64,000 bases of DNA from Fervidibacillus halotolerans. GTDB lineage: Bacteria > Bacillota > Bacilli > Bacillales > Caldibacillaceae. Positions 1 through 11,310 of the stretch are shown piece after piece; position 1 is the stretch's first letter, and each line of letters begins with the position of its first letter. The stretch spans positions 2,684,501 to 2,748,500 of the forward strand of contig NZ_CP106877.1 of the NCBI RefSeq assembly GCF_026547205.1, in the 5' to 3' direction. Made by a program: the position numbers and the translations under genes. The notes beneath the pieces were generated by a model. The model ran no database searches. It was not told the DNA's origin and saw nothing but the letters and a program-made list of their open reading frames with translations.

Positions 1-2178
1 AAAAAGGTGATCGAATTATCGATGGATGAAGCGAGAAAATTAGGACATTCATATGTAGGTACGGAACATATATTGCTCGGTTTAATTCGGGAGGGGGAAG
101 GAGTTGCCGCCCGGGTGTTAAGTAATTTAGGCGTTAGCTTGAATAAAGCCCGCCAACAAGTATTGCAATTACTCGGAAACAATGAAACGAACAGCAATGC
201 TGCCAATGGTTCGACAAATGTTAATACCCCTACTTTAGATAGTTTAGCGCGAGATATGACACAAATTGCAAGAGAAGGAAGTCTAGATCCTGTCATTGGC
301 AGGGAAAAGGAAATTCAACGGGTTATTGAAGTTTTGAGTAGACGAACGAAAAACAACCCCGTTTTAATCGGTGAACCTGGTGTAGGAAAAACGGCCATTG
401 CTGAAGGACTCGCCCAACAGATTGTCAATAATGAAGTACCGGAAATTTTGCGGAATAAACGGGTTATGACGTTAGATATGGGTACGGTCGTTGCAGGGAC
501 GAAATATCGTGGTGAATTTGAAGATCGTTTAAAAAAGGTAATGGATGAAATTCGACAGGCGGGAAATATCATTTTATTTATCGATGAATTGCATACGTTA
601 ATCGGAGCAGGTGGAGCAGAAGGGGCGATCGACGCTTCAAATATTTTGAAACCATCCCTTGCAAGGGGTGAACTCCAATGTATCGGAGCGACAACATTAG
701 ATGAATATCGAAAATATATTGAAAAGGATGCAGCCCTTGAAAGACGTTTTCAACCGATTATGGTAGATGAACCATCGGTGGATGAAACGATTCAAATTTT
801 AAAAGGTCTTAGGGATCGTTATGAAGCCCATCATCGTGTGGCAATTACAGACGAAGCAATTGATGCTGCTGTAAAACTTTCCGACCGTTATATCTCCGAC
901 CGATTTTTACCAGACAAAGCAATCGATTTAATCGATGAAGCGGGTTCGAAGGTTCGCCTTAGAAGTTTTACGACCCCACCGAACTTAAAGGAATTGGAAG
1001 TAAAACTCGAAACGGTGAGAAAGGAAAAGGACGCTGCAGTTCAAAGCCAAGAATTTGAAAAAGCCGCATCTCTCCGTGATATGGAGCAGAGACTTCGCGA
1101 ACAACTAGAGGAAACGAAAAAAAGCTGGAAAGAAAAACAAGGAAAGGAAAACAGCAAAGTAACAATTGAAGATATTGCAACGGTTGTTTCCAGTTGGACC
1201 GGTATACCTGTTTCAAAACTTGCTGAAACAGAAGCAGAAAAATTATTGAAATTGGAAGAAATCCTCCATTCGAGGGTGATTGGTCAAGACGAAGCTGTTA
1301 AAGCCGTCGCAAAAGCTGTCCGTAGAGCAAGAGCAGGCCTGAAAGATCCGAAACGACCGATTGGATCATTTATTTTCCTCGGACCAACCGGAGTAGGAAA
1401 AACCGAATTAGCTCGGGCGTTGGCGGAAGCGATGTTCGGTGAAGAAGATGCAATGATTCGCATCGATATGTCAGAATATATGGAGAAACATTCGACCTCA
1501 AGATTAGTCGGTTCCCCTCCTGGATATGTCGGTTATGATGAAGGTGGACAATTAACAGAAAAGATTCGAAGAAAACCATATTCGGTAATTCTCTTCGATG
1601 AAATTGAAAAAGCCCATCCCGATGTGTTTAATATATTGCTTCAAGTTTTAGAAGATGGGCGATTGACGGATTCAAAAGGAAGAACGGTTGATTTTCGAAA
1701 TACGATTTTGATTATGACTTCTAATGTTGGTGCGGAAGCGTTAAAACGGAATAAAAATTTAGGATTTAATATTCAAGATGGTAAGTCTGATTATAAAGAT
1801 ATGAAAGGCAGAGTATTGGAAGAGCTGAAAAGGGAATTCCGACCTGAGTTTTTAAATCGAATTGATGAAATTATCGTATTCCATGCTTTAGAAAAAAAAC
1901 ATTTACAAAATATCGTTTCACTGCTTTCACAAAATTTAATCAATCGGTTAAAAGAGCAAAACATCGAATTGGAACTTTCTGATAAAGTGAAAGAAAAAAT
2001 AACAGATCTTGGATATGATCCCGATTATGGGGCTCGACCATTACGCCGCGCTATTCAAAAACATATCGAAGATCTTCTCTCCGAAGAACTATTGAAAAAG
2101 AATATCATCCCAGGTCAAAAAGTATTAATTGATGTTGAAAATGGGCAATTTATTGTAAAAACAAATGTATACTCTTAA
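1..2178 (+). CDS. clpC: ClpC, AAA+ unfoldase of the ClpCP protease (5' end outside window)
   Basis: HSP100 unfoldase that feeds misfolded or adaptor-delivered proteins to ClpP in the cytoplasm. The frame is open from base 1, and comparison with B. subtilis ClpC suggests roughly 85 N-terminal residues (the first half of the Clp-N repeat) lie upstream. Visible in order: the second Clp-N repeat, AAA domain 1 with Walker A GEPGVGKT at 370-393 and Walker B ILFIDELH, a UVR-like coiled middle segment ([18 protein letters not shown]), and AAA domain 2 with Walker A GPTGVGKT at 1381-1404 and Walker [14 protein letters not shown]. In Bacillus it ends the ctsR-mcsA-mcsB-clpC operon and radA follows, as here. 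A GTG at base 7 can be read as a start but lies inside the conserved repeat, so it is not the true start. Confidence 0.97.
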   Translation, partial: KKVIELSMDEARKLGHSYVGTEHILLGLIREGEGVAARVLSNLGVSLNKARQQVLQLLGNNETNSNAANGSTNVNTPTLDSLARDMTQIAREGSLDPVIGREKEIQRVIEVLSRRTKNNPVLIGEPGVGKTAIAEGLAQQIVNNEVPEILRNKRVMTLDMGTVVAGTKYRGEFEDRLKKVMDEIRQAGNIILFIDELHTLIGAGGAEGAIDASNILKPSLARGELQCIGATTLDEYRKYIEKDAALERRFQPIMVDEPSVDETIQILKGLRDRYEAHHRVAITDEAIDAAVKLSDRYISDRFLPDKAIDLIDEAGSKVRLRSFTTPPNLKELEVKLETVRKEKDAAVQSQEFEKAASLRDMEQRLREQLEETKKSWKEKQGKENSKVTIEDIATVVSSWTGIPVSKLAETEAEKLLKLEEILHSRVIGQDEAVKAVAKAVRRARAGLKDPKRPIGSFIFLGPTGVGKTELARALAEAMFGEEDAMIRIDMSEYMEKHSTSRLVGSPPGYVGYDEGGQLTEKIRRKPYSVILFDEIEKAHPDVFNILLQVLEDGRLTDSKGRTVDFRNTILIMTSNVGAEALKRNKNLGFNIQDGKSDYKDMKGRVLEELKREFRPEFLNRIDEIIVFHALEKKHLQNIVSLLSQNLINRLKEQNIELELSDKVKEKITDLGYDPDYGARPLRRAIQKHIEDLLSEELLKKNIIPGQKVLIDVENGQFIVKTNVYS

Positions 2179-2192
2179 TTTTGTCAAACGAT

Positions 2193-2230
2193 GGGCAACT
2201 CCTGGAAACTTAGTACTTTCGGGGGTTGCC
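2193..2230 (+). terminator. Stem-loop between clpC and radA
   Basis: GGGCAACTCC (2193-2202) pairs with GGGGGTTGCC (2221-2230). The bases after it are only mildly T-rich (gtcttctg), so it may be a weak terminator or a processing and stability hairpin at the end of the clpC transcript. Confidence 0.5.
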
Positions 2231-2293
2231 GTCTTCTGATTAACTATGAGACAATAAAAAGAAACAGAAAGATAAAGAGGGGTACGGGATAAG

Positions 2294-3667
2294 GTGAAAG
2301 TAAAATCGAAGTTTGTTTGTCAAACATGTGGATATGAATCGCCGAAATGGATGGGTCGTTGTCCAAACTGTAATGAATGGAATACGTTCACAGAAGAAAT
2401 TACTGAAGTAAAAGGTAAACGACGTACATTTTACAACGGAATTAAACAAGATCAAGAGAAAAGAAAGCCCGTCCCTTTATCGAAGGTCGAATCGATCGAA
2501 GAAGCCCGGATATTAACTAATTCAAAGGAATTAAACCGTGTTTTGGGAGGTGGGATTGTTAGGGGGTCCCTCGTTTTAATCGGGGGTGATCCTGGAATTG
2601 GAAAATCGACTTTGTTACTCCAAGTTTCGAATCAGCTCGCCAATAAGGATTTAACCGTTTTGTATATTTCTGGAGAGGAATCGATTAAACAAACGAAATT
2701 AAGGGCGGACCGTTTAGGTACAACTTCTGAACGTCTATTTGTTCTTGCCGAAACGAATCTGTTATTGATCGAAGAAGCGATAAGGGAAATCAAGCCGGAT
2801 TTTACAGTCGTTGATTCAATTCAAACGATTTTCCATCCTGATATTACCTCCGCACCCGGTTCAGTATCCCAAGTTCGTGAAAGCACAAGTGAGCTGATGC
2901 GTATTGCGAAAATAAATGGTATCCCGATTTTTATCGTCGGTCATGTGACAAAGGAAGGCAATCTTGCAGGTCCCCGATTATTAGAGCATATGGTCGATAC
3001 TGTTTTATATTTCGAAGGAGAAAGACATCACGCTTATCGGATTTTACGGGCAGTGAAAAACCGTTTTGGCTCGACGAATGAATTAGGCATTTTCGAAATG
3101 AAAGAAACCGGGTTGGAAGAAGTTCATAATCCGTCACAAATTTTTTTAGAAGAGCGGATGAAAGGTGCTTCTGGTTCAACAGTCGTTGCATCTATGGAAG
3201 GGACAAGACCAATCCTCGTCGAAATTCAAGCCCTTATTTCCCCAACGACATTTGGTAATCCGCGCAGAATGGCAACAGGCATCGACCATAATCGGGTATC
3301 CCTATTAATGGCGGTTTTGGAAAAGAGGGTTGGATTTTTGTTACAAAATCAAGATGCCTATTTGAAGGCTGCAGGTGGCGTTAAGCTAGATGAACCGGCG
3401 ATCGATTTAGCAATTGCTATAAGTATTGCTTCTAGTTTCCGGGATCAACCGACGAAACCTACCGATTGTTTTATCGGTGAAGTAGGTCTTACAGGTGAAA
3501 TTCGACGTGTTTCTAGAATTGAACAAAGAGTGAAAGAAGCGGAAAAACTGGGCTTTAAACGGGTTTTCCTTCCGTCTAACAACTTAGGGTCTTGGTCTGA
3601 ATCCATCCCAATTCAATTAGTAGGTGTGTCTACGATTGATGAGGCGTTAAAATTGGCATTACATTAA
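2294..3667 (+). CDS. radA: RadA/Sms DNA branch-migration ATPase
   Basis: RecA-like helicase that promotes branch migration during recombination and repair. 457 residues, full length. An N-terminal zinc finger with C9, C12, C23 and C26 is followed by the RecA-type core with Walker [11 protein letters not shown] (about 97-106), the RadA signature KNRFG (255-259), and a C-terminal Lon-like fold. The start is GTG at 2294 with an upstream purine-rich site (aaagagggg). In Bacillus relatives the next gene is disA, whose product works with RadA; here yacL follows after only about 118 bp and disA is absent. Confidence 0.97.
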   Translation: MKVKSKFVCQTCGYESPKWMGRCPNCNEWNTFTEEITEVKGKRRTFYNGIKQDQEKRKPVPLSKVESIEEARILTNSKELNRVLGGGIVRGSLVLIGGDPGIGKSTLLLQVSNQLANKDLTVLYISGEESIKQTKLRADRLGTTSERLFVLAETNLLLIEEAIREIKPDFTVVDSIQTIFHPDITSAPGSVSQVRESTSELMRIAKINGIPIFIVGHVTKEGNLAGPRLLEHMVDTVLYFEGERHHAYRILRAVKNRFGSTNELGIFEMKETGLEEVHNPSQIFLEERMKGASGSTVVASMEGTRPILVEIQALISPTTFGNPRRMATGIDHNRVSLLMAVLEKRVGFLLQNQDAYLKAAGGVKLDEPAIDLAIAISIASSFRDQPTKPTDCFIGEVGLTGEIRRVSRIEQRVKEAEKLGFKRVFLPSNNLGSWSESIPIQLVGVSTIDEALKLALH

Positions 3668-3688
3668 ATTTATTTTTTCTTAATTTTT

Positions 3689-3720
3689 TTGTCATAAATC
3701 GTTCAACAACCTCGTATAAT
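3689..3720 (+). promoter_or_regulatory. Possible promoter upstream of yacL
   Basis: A perfect -10 TATAAT at 3715-3720 lies behind a weak -35 TTGTCA at 3689-3694. The 20-bp spacer is longer than ideal, so the -10 is the more convincing half. It would let yacL-ispD-ispF be transcribed separately from clpC-radA. Confidence 0.35.
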
Positions 3721-3785
3721 ATATTTTTCAATAAAACGTTTCAAAATAGGAAAATTGTTTATAATGAAAATAGGAGGTGAAAATA

Positions 3786-4874
3786 TTGTTAACGAGAATT
3801 GTTCAAGCTTGTTTTTTACTGATCGGTGGGGCATTAGGAATTATATTATTACCTATTATATTGATTGCAGTAAATCTAGATCAGTATCCAATGTTAAATA
3901 ATCCATATACAACAGCGATAATCGGTGCAATCGTTTTTTTCCTTATGACATTTTGGGCGGTGAAATACGTCGTCAATTTTATTAAATGGCTTGAAGAAAT
4001 GTTGATCAAAGCACCGTTATTCGATCTCCTCATTGGTACGATGGGCTTAATTATCGGGTTAATCGTCGCCTTTTTGATTAGCTTTGCTTTAAACGCCATT
4101 CGACTTCCCCTCATGAATGAAATTGCGCCGATAGTTTTAACCGTATTACTAGGATATTTAGGTTTCCAAGTCGGCTTTAAAAAACGAGATGAAGTGCGGA
4201 GTCTTTTCCCTAATCGTATCGGAAAAAAGAAAGGGACAGAAGAAGAAGAAAAGGGAGAATCCGTATCCCGTTTTAAACTATTAGATACGAGCGTCATCAT
4301 CGATGGTCGGATTGCCGATATTTGTCAAACAGGTTTTCTAGAAGGAACGATTGTCATTCCCCAATTCGTACTAGAAGAGCTACAACATATTGCCGATTCC
4401 TCCGATGTTTTAAAGAGGAATCGAGGACGAAGGGGATTAGATATATTAAATCGAATTCAAAAGGAACTTCCAATCAAAGTGGAGATTTATGAAGGTGATT
4501 TTGAAGATATCCAAGAAGTGGATAGTAAATTGGTGAAATTAGCGAAACTGATGAACGGAACGGTTGTAACAAACGACTTCAACTTAAATAAAGTTTGTGA
4601 ATTGCAACAAGTGCCTGTATTAAATATTAATGATTTAGCGAATGCAGTCAAACCGGTTGTTCTTCCGGGAGAAGAAATGATCGTTCAAGTCATTAAAGAC
4701 GGAAAGGAACAAAATCAAGGAATCGCTTATTTAGATGATGGAACGATGATCGTCGTTGAAGAAGGAAAGGATTATATCGGGAAAACGATTAACGTATTAG
4801 TGACGAGCGTTTTACAAACATCTGCAGGAAGAATGATCTTTGCAAAACCCAAACTTTTAGAAAAAGCGTTATAA
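3786..4874 (+). CDS. yacL: YacL, membrane-anchored PIN-TRAM protein
   Basis: 362 residues. Four hydrophobic segments in the first about 125 residues anchor it in the membrane. A PIN nuclease-like domain follows ([16 protein letters not shown] with its acidic residues, later [13 protein letters not shown]), then a C-terminal TRAM RNA-binding domain (about 300-360). The family is conserved at this locus in Bacillota and is predicted to be an RNase; the substrate is not established. I chose the TTG at 3786, since the GTG at 3777 lies inside the Shine-Dalgarno AGGAGGTGA and the TTG start gives the family N-terminus MLxRIVQA. It directly follows radA because disA is missing. Confidence 0.93.
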   Translation: MLTRIVQACFLLIGGALGIILLPIILIAVNLDQYPMLNNPYTTAIIGAIVFFLMTFWAVKYVVNFIKWLEEMLIKAPLFDLLIGTMGLIIGLIVAFLISFALNAIRLPLMNEIAPIVLTVLLGYLGFQVGFKKRDEVRSLFPNRIGKKKGTEEEEKGESVSRFKLLDTSVIIDGRIADICQTGFLEGTIVIPQFVLEELQHIADSSDVLKRNRGRRGLDILNRIQKELPIKVEIYEGDFEDIQEVDSKLVKLAKLMNGTVVTNDFNLNKVCELQQVPVLNINDLANAVKPVVLPGEEMIVQVIKDGKEQNQGIAYLDDGTMIVVEEGKDYIGKTINVLVTSVLQTSAGRMIFAKPKLLEKAL

Positions 4875-4888
4875 TAAGTTATAATAAA

Positions 4889-4921
4889 AAGGGAGATCAA
4901 CCTTTGTTATTGATCTCCCTT
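4889..4921 (+). terminator. Stem-loop after yacL
   Basis: A near-perfect 12-bp stem: AAGGGAGATCAA (4889-4900) with TTGATCTCCCTT (4910-4921). There is no long T-run, so it may be a partial terminator or an mRNA-stability element between yacL and ispD. Confidence 0.55.
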
Positions 4922-4960
4922 AAATACATATTCTGAAAAAAAGATTAGGGGAAAATTAGG

Positions 4961-5644
4961 ATGCAATATAAAGTAATTATTCCAGCTGCAGGGATGGGAA
5001 AAAGGATGGGGTATGGAAGAAATAAATTGTTTATTCCCATCCGAAATGTCCCAATTGTCGTCCATACGATGACAATATTTGAAAAAGACGAATGGTGCGA
5101 TGAAATTATTTTAGTCATCAATGAAAAGGAACGGGAAGAGATTGAGAGGCATATTAAAACATACGGAATAACAAAAGTAGGGAAAATCATTAACGGTGGA
5201 CGCGAACGGCAACAAAGTGTTTTTGCAGGTTTAGAAACGGTTGAGGGAGATGAGGAAATCGTACTGATTCACGATGGAGCAAGACCGATGGTAAAAATCC
5301 CTCATATTCATCAACTCGTAGTGGAAGCGAGTCGTGAAGGAGCGGCTGTTTTAGGTGTTCCGGTAAAAGATACGATTAAAAAAGTACAAAATGGAATCGT
5401 GATGGAAACGATCGATCGGGCGATGCTTTGGGCTATCCAAACGCCTCAAGCCTTTCGACTATCCGTCATAAAATCTGCCCACGAACTAGCAGAGAGGGAT
5501 CGTTTTTTAGGGACAGACGATGCATCCCTTGTTGAACGAATCGGTAAAAAGGTGAAAATCATCGAAGGCGATTATGAAAATATTAAAATTACGACGAAGG
5601 AAGATTTACTTTTCGCTGAATCTTTACTATTGAAAAAAGAATGA
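4961..5644 (+). CDS. ispD: IspD, 2-C-methyl-D-erythritol 4-phosphate cytidylyltransferase
   Basis: Third enzyme of the MEP isoprenoid pathway: it joins CTP and methylerythritol phosphate to give CDP-ME. 227 residues, the usual size. The N-terminal nucleotide-binding signature PAAGMGKRMG and the conserved HDGARPMV segment, followed by AVLGVPVKDTIK and QTPQAFR, identify it. ATG at 4961. It is followed by ispF, an enzyme two steps later in the same pathway, in the usual Bacillus ispD-ispF arrangement. Confidence 0.97.
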   Translation: MQYKVIIPAAGMGKRMGYGRNKLFIPIRNVPIVVHTMTIFEKDEWCDEIILVINEKEREEIERHIKTYGITKVGKIINGGRERQQSVFAGLETVEGDEEIVLIHDGARPMVKIPHIHQLVVEASREGAAVLGVPVKDTIKKVQNGIVMETIDRAMLWAIQTPQAFRLSVIKSAHELAERDRFLGTDDASLVERIGKKVKIIEGDYENIKITTKEDLLFAESLLLKKE

Positions 5645-5707
5645 TAAGGAATGTCCTCCGGGTACATTTCATGAAAAACTAGAAACGTTAAATTAGGAGG
5701 TATTGGA

Positions 5708-6199
5708 TTGTTTCGTATTGGACAAGGTTTTGATGTGCATCGGTTCGCTGATGGTCGACCTTTGATCATCGGGGGTGTAAACATTCCATTTGAAAAGGGA
5801 CTTTCTGGTCATTCCGATGCCGATGTTCTTCTACATGCGTTAACGGATGCCATATTAGGAGCGGTCGGCTTAGTAGATATCGGAACCCATTTTCCAGATA
5901 CGGATCCTTCATATAAAAATGCCGATTCTGCTATACTTTTAAAAAAGGTATGGAAACTTGTTAAAGAAAAGGGATTTACGTTAGGGAATGCTGACTGTAC
6001 ATTGATTTGTGAACGTCCAAAGATGGGGCCATATCGGGAGCAAATAAAGGATCGGATAGCCAGTATTTTAGAAGTTGAACGGGATCAAATCAATGTGAAG
6101 GCAACGACGACGGAAAAACTCGGTTTCACAGGAAGGGAAGAGGGAATCGCTGCATTGGCAGTCGTCCTGTTGGAAAAACAACGGGAAAGGGAAAGTTAA
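5708..6199 (+). CDS. ispF: IspF, 2-C-methyl-D-erythritol 2,4-cyclodiphosphate synthase
   Basis: Converts CDP-ME 2-phosphate to the cyclic diphosphate in the MEP pathway. 163 residues; the enzyme is a trimer. The metal ligands are in GxDVHRF (DVH, residues 8-10) and [15 protein letters not shown] (the second His), with the typical [13 protein letters not shown] and [17 protein letters not shown] blocks. The start is TTG at 5708, 6-7 nt after TAGGAGGT. It lies about 60 bp after ispD. Confidence 0.97.
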   Translation: MFRIGQGFDVHRFADGRPLIIGGVNIPFEKGLSGHSDADVLLHALTDAILGAVGLVDIGTHFPDTDPSYKNADSAILLKKVWKLVKEKGFTLGNADCTLICERPKMGPYREQIKDRIASILEVERDQINVKATTTEKLGFTGREEGIAALAVVLLEKQRERES

Positions 6200-6275
6200 A
6201 GAAGCAGTTACTTCCGATGGTCATTTGTTGTACAATAAACTTTGGATTATAGATATTCTACTGGAGGGAAATAAC

Positions 6276-7730
6276 ATGGACACGATTCGCGTTAGGTATG
6301 CACCGAGTCCAACAGGACATTTACATATCGGAAACGCTAGAACTGCACTTTTTAATTACTTATTTGCCCGAAGCCAAAACGGGACATTTGTTATTCGTAT
6401 TGAAGATACGGATCAAAAAAGAAATATTGAAGGTGGAGAACAAAGTCAGTTAAAATATTTAAAATGGCTCGGAATGGACTGGGATGAAAGCATTGATATT
6501 GGTGGAGCATACGGACCATACCGTCAATCGGAAAGATTAGACATTTACAAAAAATATTATGAAGATCTTTTAAACAGAGGATTAGCATACAAGTGTTATT
6601 GCACGGAAGAAGAATTGGAAAAAGAGCGGGAAGAACAATTGGCTCGCGGCCAAATGCCCCGTTATTCGGGAAAATGTCGTCACTTAACGGAAGAAGAGCG
6701 AAACCAATTGGAAAGGGAAGGAAGAAAGCCGAGCATCCGATTTAAAGTGCCACAAGGAAAAACATATTCATTCCAAGATATTGTAAAGGATGAAGTTTCC
6801 TTCGACTCCGATGGAATCGGCGATTTTGTCATCGTTAAAAAGGATGGGATGCCTACTTACAACTTTGCCGTTGCAATCGATGATCATTTAATGAAAATCA
6901 CCCATGTATTACGTGGAGATGACCATATTTCCAATACGCCGAAACAATTGATGATCTACGAGGCCTTTGGATGGGAACCACCAATTTTTGGCCATATGAC
7001 CTTAATTGTTAATGAAAATCGGAAAAAATTAAGTAAACGGGATGAAACGATTATCCAATTTATCGAACAATACGAAGAGCTGGGATATTTACCCGAAGCC
7101 CTCTTTAATTTCATCGCTTTGCTCGGTTGGTCGCCTAAAGGAGAGGAAGAAATTTTCTCCAAAGAAGAATTAATCCAAATTTTCGATCCGAAACGATTAT
7201 CCAAATCCCCAGCTGTGTTTGACACGAAAAAACTAACATGGATGAATAACCAATATATGAAAAAATTAGATCTTGATCGGTTGGTGGAATTGGCGCTGCC
7301 CCATTTAAAGAAAGCTGGAACAATTCCTGAAAATCCGAGTGAAAAAGAATTTGATTTTGCAAGGAGGCTAATCGCCTTATATCAAGAGCAAATGAGCTAT
7401 GGAGCGGAAATCGTTCCACTGTCCGAATTATTTTTCACCGATACTATTACCTATGAAGAAGAGGCAAAAGAAGTTCTTGCTGGTGATCAAGTGCCGGATG
7501 TTTTAAGAGCATTTTTAGAGCAAATAAAGGAACTAGAGTCATATACAGCTGATGAAATCAAGTCGGCGATCAAAAGGGTACAAAAACAAACTGGACAAAA
7601 GGGGAAAAAATTATTCATGCCGATTCGGGTGGCTGCAACTGGGCAAACCCACGGACCTGAACTTCCGATGGCATTAGAATTGTTAGGGAAAGAAAAAGTA
7701 ATAAAACGCATCCAATCGTTAATTGGGTAA
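6276..7730 (+). CDS. gltX: Glutamyl-tRNA synthetase
   Basis: Class I aminoacyl-tRNA synthetase charging tRNA-Glu, and in most Bacillota also tRNA-Gln, which GatCAB then amidates. 484 residues from ATG 6276 behind CTGGAGGG. The HIGH motif appears as HLHIGNART and the KMSKS motif as [10 protein letters not shown] zinc-binding-like CYC...C insertion follows the Rossmann fold, then the helical anticodon-binding domain (about 320-484). It lies just upstream of the cysES T-box leader, as in B. subtilis. Confidence 0.97.
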   Translation: MDTIRVRYAPSPTGHLHIGNARTALFNYLFARSQNGTFVIRIEDTDQKRNIEGGEQSQLKYLKWLGMDWDESIDIGGAYGPYRQSERLDIYKKYYEDLLNRGLAYKCYCTEEELEKEREEQLARGQMPRYSGKCRHLTEEERNQLEREGRKPSIRFKVPQGKTYSFQDIVKDEVSFDSDGIGDFVIVKKDGMPTYNFAVAIDDHLMKITHVLRGDDHISNTPKQLMIYEAFGWEPPIFGHMTLIVNENRKKLSKRDETIIQFIEQYEELGYLPEALFNFIALLGWSPKGEEEIFSKEELIQIFDPKRLSKSPAVFDTKKLTWMNNQYMKKLDLDRLVELALPHLKKAGTIPENPSEKEFDFARRLIALYQEQMSYGAEIVPLSELFFTDTITYEEEAKEVLAGDQVPDVLRAFLEQIKELESYTADEIKSAIKRVQKQTGQKGKKLFMPIRVAATGQTHGPELPMALELLGKEKVIKRIQSLIG

Positions 7731-7794
7731 CATTTTGAAACTCGGATCATATCGTAATGTTATGAGGAACAATCGAATATAGAAAAAGCGTTGA

Positions 7795-8033
7795 AGAGGA
7801 GAAGTAGATGATGATATTTCTTACAGAGAGGATCACCAAGGCTGGAAGTGATCTAGAAATACATCATCGAAATGCACCTCTGAGCCCTTTATTGAAAAAC
7901 ATGTTGTTGAGTAAATAAAGGCGGTCATTACCGTTACGAAAAACGAGTGAGACTAAGCTTTTTAGTCTAAACAGAGTGGAACCGCGTGGAAGAGCGTCTC
8001 TGTCTATTTATCGTAGGCAAAGGCGCTTTTTTA
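7795..8033 (+). promoter_or_regulatory. T-box riboswitch (Cys) controlling cysES
   Basis: tRNA-sensing leader. Stem I is built from GATGATGATATTTC (about 7808) and GAAATACATCATC (about 7857), with an apical GGATCAC...GTGATC arm. The specifier-loop candidate is GAAATGCACC with TGC (Cys) at 7873-7875. The T-box core AGTGGAACCGCG is at 7975-7986. An intrinsic terminator follows: the AGCG...CGCT stem at 7993-8027 plus a T-run to 8033. Uncharged tRNA-Cys should favour the antiterminator and switch on cysE-cysS. A candidate promoter begins with TTGAAA at 7735, but its -10 is unclear. Confidence 0.92.
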
Positions 8034-8087
8034 TTTCCAGATTTGTTCATACCATTTTATTAAAGTGATTAAAGAGGGGGATTGATC

Positions 8088-8747
8088 TTGTTTAAATATT
8101 TGAAAGAAGATATTGAAGTTGTTTTTGATCAAGACCCGGCTGCAAGAAGTTATTTGGAAGTAATTTTCACATACTCCGGATTACATGCAATTTGGGCCCA
8201 CCGAATTGCCCATTGGTTATATAAACGAAAATTTTTCTTTTTAGCCCGGGTCATATCACAAATTAGCCGTTTTTTCACAGGAATTGAAATCCATCCGGGA
8301 GCAAAAATAGGTAGACGATTTTTTATCGATCATGGAATGGGTGTCGTCATCGGAGAAACGTGTGAAATTGGCAATAATGTAACGATTTATCAAGGGGTAA
8401 CCCTCGGCGGTACAGGTAAGGAAAAGGGGAAAAGGCATCCTACTTTGAAAGATAATGTATTAGTCGCCACCGGAGCAAAGGTACTCGGTTCGATTACAGT
8501 TGGTGAAAATTCGAAAATCGGTGCTGGTTCAGTCGTATTAAAAGACGTTCCACCGAATTCTACCGTAGTCGGGATCCCGGGAAGAATTGTCGTTCGTGAT
8601 GGGGTAAAAGTAAAGAAAGATTTAAATCATAGGGATTTACCTGATCCGATTCTCGATTATTGTAAACATTTAGAAACGGAAATAAAACAATTAAAACAAG
8701 AAATTGAACAATTAAAACAGGAAAGGAGTTTAGAAAATGCCGATTAA
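8088..8747 (+). CDS. cysE: Serine O-acetyltransferase
   Basis: Makes O-acetylserine from serine and acetyl-CoA, the first committed step of cysteine synthesis. 219 residues with an N-terminal helical SATase domain and a C-terminal left-handed beta-helix of hexapeptide repeats ([23 protein letters not shown]). The catalytic DHGMG and IHPGAKIG motifs are present, and a Lys/Gln/Glu-rich coiled tail closes the protein. The TTG at 8088 is chosen because it lies 7 nt after AAAGAGGGGG, while the TTG at 8082 is too close. It overlaps cysS by 11 bp. Controlled by the Cys T-box upstream. Confidence 0.96.
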   Translation: MFKYLKEDIEVVFDQDPAARSYLEVIFTYSGLHAIWAHRIAHWLYKRKFFFLARVISQISRFFTGIEIHPGAKIGRRFFIDHGMGVVIGETCEIGNNVTIYQGVTLGGTGKEKGKRHPTLKDNVLVATGAKVLGSITVGENSKIGAGSVVLKDVPPNSTVVGIPGRIVVRDGVKVKKDLNHRDLPDPILDYCKHLETEIKQLKQEIEQLKQERSLENAD

Positions 8748-10134
8748 AATCTACAATACGTTAACACAAAAGAAAGAACATTTTATGCCCATCGAAGAAG
8801 GAAAAGTAAAAATGTATGTATGCGGTCCTACGGTATACAACTATATTCATATTGGAAATGCTAGACCGGCCATTTTCTTTGATACCGTCCGAAGGTATTT
8901 TGAATTCCGCGGATATGAGGTAACGTATATTTCAAACTTCACCGATGTTGATGATAAAATCATTAAAGTCGCCCATGAATTAAATGAAGACGTTTTTACC
9001 GTTGCGGAACGTTTTATTGATGCTTATTTTCAAGATATTACTGCCTTAGGATGCAAAAGGGCGACCGTTCATCCACGGGTAACGGAAAATATGGATACGA
9101 TTATTGAATTTATCGGATCACTAATTGAAAAAGGTTACGCTTATGAATCTGGAGGAGATGTATATTTTCGAACGAAAAAATTTCAAGACTATGGGAAACT
9201 CTCCCATCAGTCCATTGAAGAATTGCATTTAGGGGCTCGAATCGAAGTAGGTGAGAAAAAACAAGACCCCCTTGATTTCGTCCTTTGGAAGGCGGCCAAA
9301 CCGGGGGAAGTATATTGGGATAGCCCATGGGGAAAGGGAAGACCCGGTTGGCATATCGAATGTTCTGCAATGGCGAAAAAATATTTAGGGGATACGATCG
9401 ATATTCACGCAGGGGGGCAAGATTTATGCTTCCCCCATCACGAAAATGAAATCGCCCAATCGGAAGCGTTAACCGGAAAGCCTTTTGCCAATTATTGGAT
9501 GCATAATGGGTATATTAATATTAATAATGAAAAAATGTCTAAATCCCTTGGTAACTTTGTACTCGTCCACGAACTTATTAAACAATATGATCCACAGGTT
9601 TTGCGCTTTTTCATGTTATCCGTGCATTACCGAAATCCGATTAATTTCAGTGAAGAAACATTAAATGATGCAAAATCCGGACTCGAACGATTGCAAACTT
9701 CTTATCAAAATTTACGACATCGGAAACATGCATCTACGAATTTAACGGACGATGATGATCGCTGGTTAAGGAAAATTTCTGAACTAAAGGATCAATTTAT
9801 TAAAGAGATGGACGATGACTTCAATACGGCAAATGGAATCTCTGTATGGTTTGAACTAGCTAAAAATGCAAATTTATACTTAATGGAAAAAACAACATCG
9901 AATCAAGTCATTGACCAATTCCTCAATCTTTTTGAACAAATTTCGGATATTCTCGGCTTACGTTTCACACAGGAGGGAATATTAGACGAAGAAATTGAAG
10001 AATTGATTAAACAGAGAAATGAAGCGAGAAAAAATCGGGATTTCCAAACAGCTGATAAAATCCGTGATCAGTTAAAAGCAATGAACATTATTTTAGAAGA
10101 TACGCCGCAAGGAACACGTTGGAAAAGAGGGTAA
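8737..10134 (+). CDS. cysS: Cysteinyl-tRNA synthetase
   Basis: Class I synthetase charging tRNA-Cys. 465 residues. The zinc and active-site N-terminus [16 protein letters not shown] carries the HIGH-type motif, KMSKSLGN is the KMSKS loop, and the zinc ligands continue at ECSAMA and HHENE. The DALR anticodon-binding region is C-terminal. The ATG at 8737 overlaps the end of cysE, so the two are translationally coupled: cysteine supply and cysteine charging share one T-box. Confidence 0.98.
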   Translation: MPIKIYNTLTQKKEHFMPIEEGKVKMYVCGPTVYNYIHIGNARPAIFFDTVRRYFEFRGYEVTYISNFTDVDDKIIKVAHELNEDVFTVAERFIDAYFQDITALGCKRATVHPRVTENMDTIIEFIGSLIEKGYAYESGGDVYFRTKKFQDYGKLSHQSIEELHLGARIEVGEKKQDPLDFVLWKAAKPGEVYWDSPWGKGRPGWHIECSAMAKKYLGDTIDIHAGGQDLCFPHHENEIAQSEALTGKPFANYWMHNGYININNEKMSKSLGNFVLVHELIKQYDPQVLRFFMLSVHYRNPINFSEETLNDAKSGLERLQTSYQNLRHRKHASTNLTDDDDRWLRKISELKDQFIKEMDDDFNTANGISVWFELAKNANLYLMEKTTSNQVIDQFLNLFEQISDILGLRFTQEGILDEEIEELIKQRNEARKNRDFQTADKIRDQLKAMNIILEDTPQGTRWKRG

Positions 10135-10137
10135 TGT

Positions 10138-10563
10138 ATGAAATTAGTTTCGGAGTTTACAAAAGGTGCAAAAAACATAAATAGTTTAGCTTTAGCTTAT
10201 ATGGGTGATGCGGTATTTGAAGTTTATGTTAGACGAAGGTTGCTGGAACGAGGGATGACGAAACCGAATTCGTTGCAACATAAAGCGGCTCAATATGTTT
10301 CTGCTAAGGCGCAATGTTATATTGCTCGAAGCTTTTTAGAACGGAATATTTTAACGGAAGAGGAAGTTGATGTCCTAAAAAGGGGAAGAAATGCAAAAAG
10401 TGCAACAGTAAGGAAAAATACCGACGTTCAAACGTACAGATATAGTACTGCTTTTGAAGCATTAATCGGCTTCCTCTATTTATCGTCCAATTTTTCCCGC
10501 TTAGACGATCTGATCGAACAATCCTTCGCTTTAATTGAAGAGGAAAAGGAGGTTGCTCCGTAA
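10138..10563 (+). CDS. mrnC: Mini-ribonuclease III (23S rRNA maturation)
   Basis: RNase III-fold endonuclease without a dsRNA-binding domain that matures both ends of 23S rRNA in Bacillus. 141 residues, typical size. The catalytic signature is LALAYMGDAVFEVYVRRRLL, with a second helix FEALIGFLYL carrying the later acidic residue. It starts 3 bp after the cysS stop and its own stop overlaps the rlmB start (TAATG), so it is part of the cysES transcript. Confidence 0.95.
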   Translation: MKLVSEFTKGAKNINSLALAYMGDAVFEVYVRRRLLERGMTKPNSLQHKAAQYVSAKAQCYIARSFLERNILTEEEVDVLKRGRNAKSATVRKNTDVQTYRYSTAFEALIGFLYLSSNFSRLDDLIEQSFALIEEEKEVAP

Positions 10564-11306
10564 TGGAAAACGGCTATGTCATTGGTAGAAATGCTGTGCT
10601 TGAGACATTAAACTCCAATCGGGATATTAACAAAATTTGGATTGCAGAAGGTTCCCAAAAAGGTAATATGCAGGAAGTAATAAAAAGGGCAAAGGAAAGA
10701 AATGTTGTAATCCAATACGTTCCAAAGAAAAAACTATTAGAAATGGTTGGTGAAAATCATCAAGGTGTCGTTGCCCAAGTAGCTGCTTACCAATACGCCC
10801 AATTGGATGAATTATTTCTAAGGGCAGATCGTCAAAAGGAAGATCCGTTTTTTATCATTCTCGACGAAATTGTCGATCCGCACAATTTAGGCTCGATTAT
10901 TAGAACGGCGGATGCCTCAGGTGTACATGGAATCATCATCCCCAAACGCCGCTCAGTCGGATTAACGGCAACGGTTGCGAAGGCTTCTACAGGGGCGATT
11001 GAATATGTTCCGATCGTACGGGTAACAAATATTCGCCAAACAATGGATGAATTAAAGAAAAGGGGAGTTTGGATCGTCGGGACAGAAGCCGATGCCGAGC
11101 AAGATTATAGAGAAATGGATGGGAAAATGCCCCTCGCCCTTGTTATCGGCAGTGAAGGTAAGGGTATAGGCAAATTGGTAAAGGAAAACTGTGATTTTTT
11201 AATCCGTTTACCTATGAAAGGTCATGTAACCTCTTTAAATGCTTCTGTGGCAGCTGCCATATTAATGTATGAAGTATATCGGAAACGATATCCGGTAGGA
11301 ACATAA
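10563..11306 (+). CDS. rlmB: SpoU-family 23S rRNA 2'-O-methyltransferase RlmB/TrmH
   Basis: Methylates the ribose of a guanosine in 23S rRNA (G2251 in E. coli numbering for RlmB). 247 residues. An N-terminal substrate-binding domain (1-75) is followed by the trefoil-knotted SPOUT fold with its three signatures: DEIVDPHNLGSIIRTADASG, ALVIGSEGKGI and RLPMKGHVTSLNASVAAAI. The start overlaps the mrnC stop. The exact target in this organism is inferred from the family. Confidence 0.95.
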   Translation: MENGYVIGRNAVLETLNSNRDINKIWIAEGSQKGNMQEVIKRAKERNVVIQYVPKKKLLEMVGENHQGVVAQVAAYQYAQLDELFLRADRQKEDPFFIILDEIVDPHNLGSIIRTADASGVHGIIIPKRRSVGLTATVAKASTGAIEYVPIVRVTNIRQTMDELKKRGVWIVGTEADAEQDYREMDGKMPLALVIGSEGKGIGKLVKENCDFLIRLPMKGHVTSLNASVAAAILMYEVYRKRYPVGT

Positions 11307-11310
11307 CAAA

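Noticed and set aside
3881-4300. 139-codon minus-strand ORF over the yacL membrane region
   Set aside because: Shadow of the hydrophobic codons of yacL.
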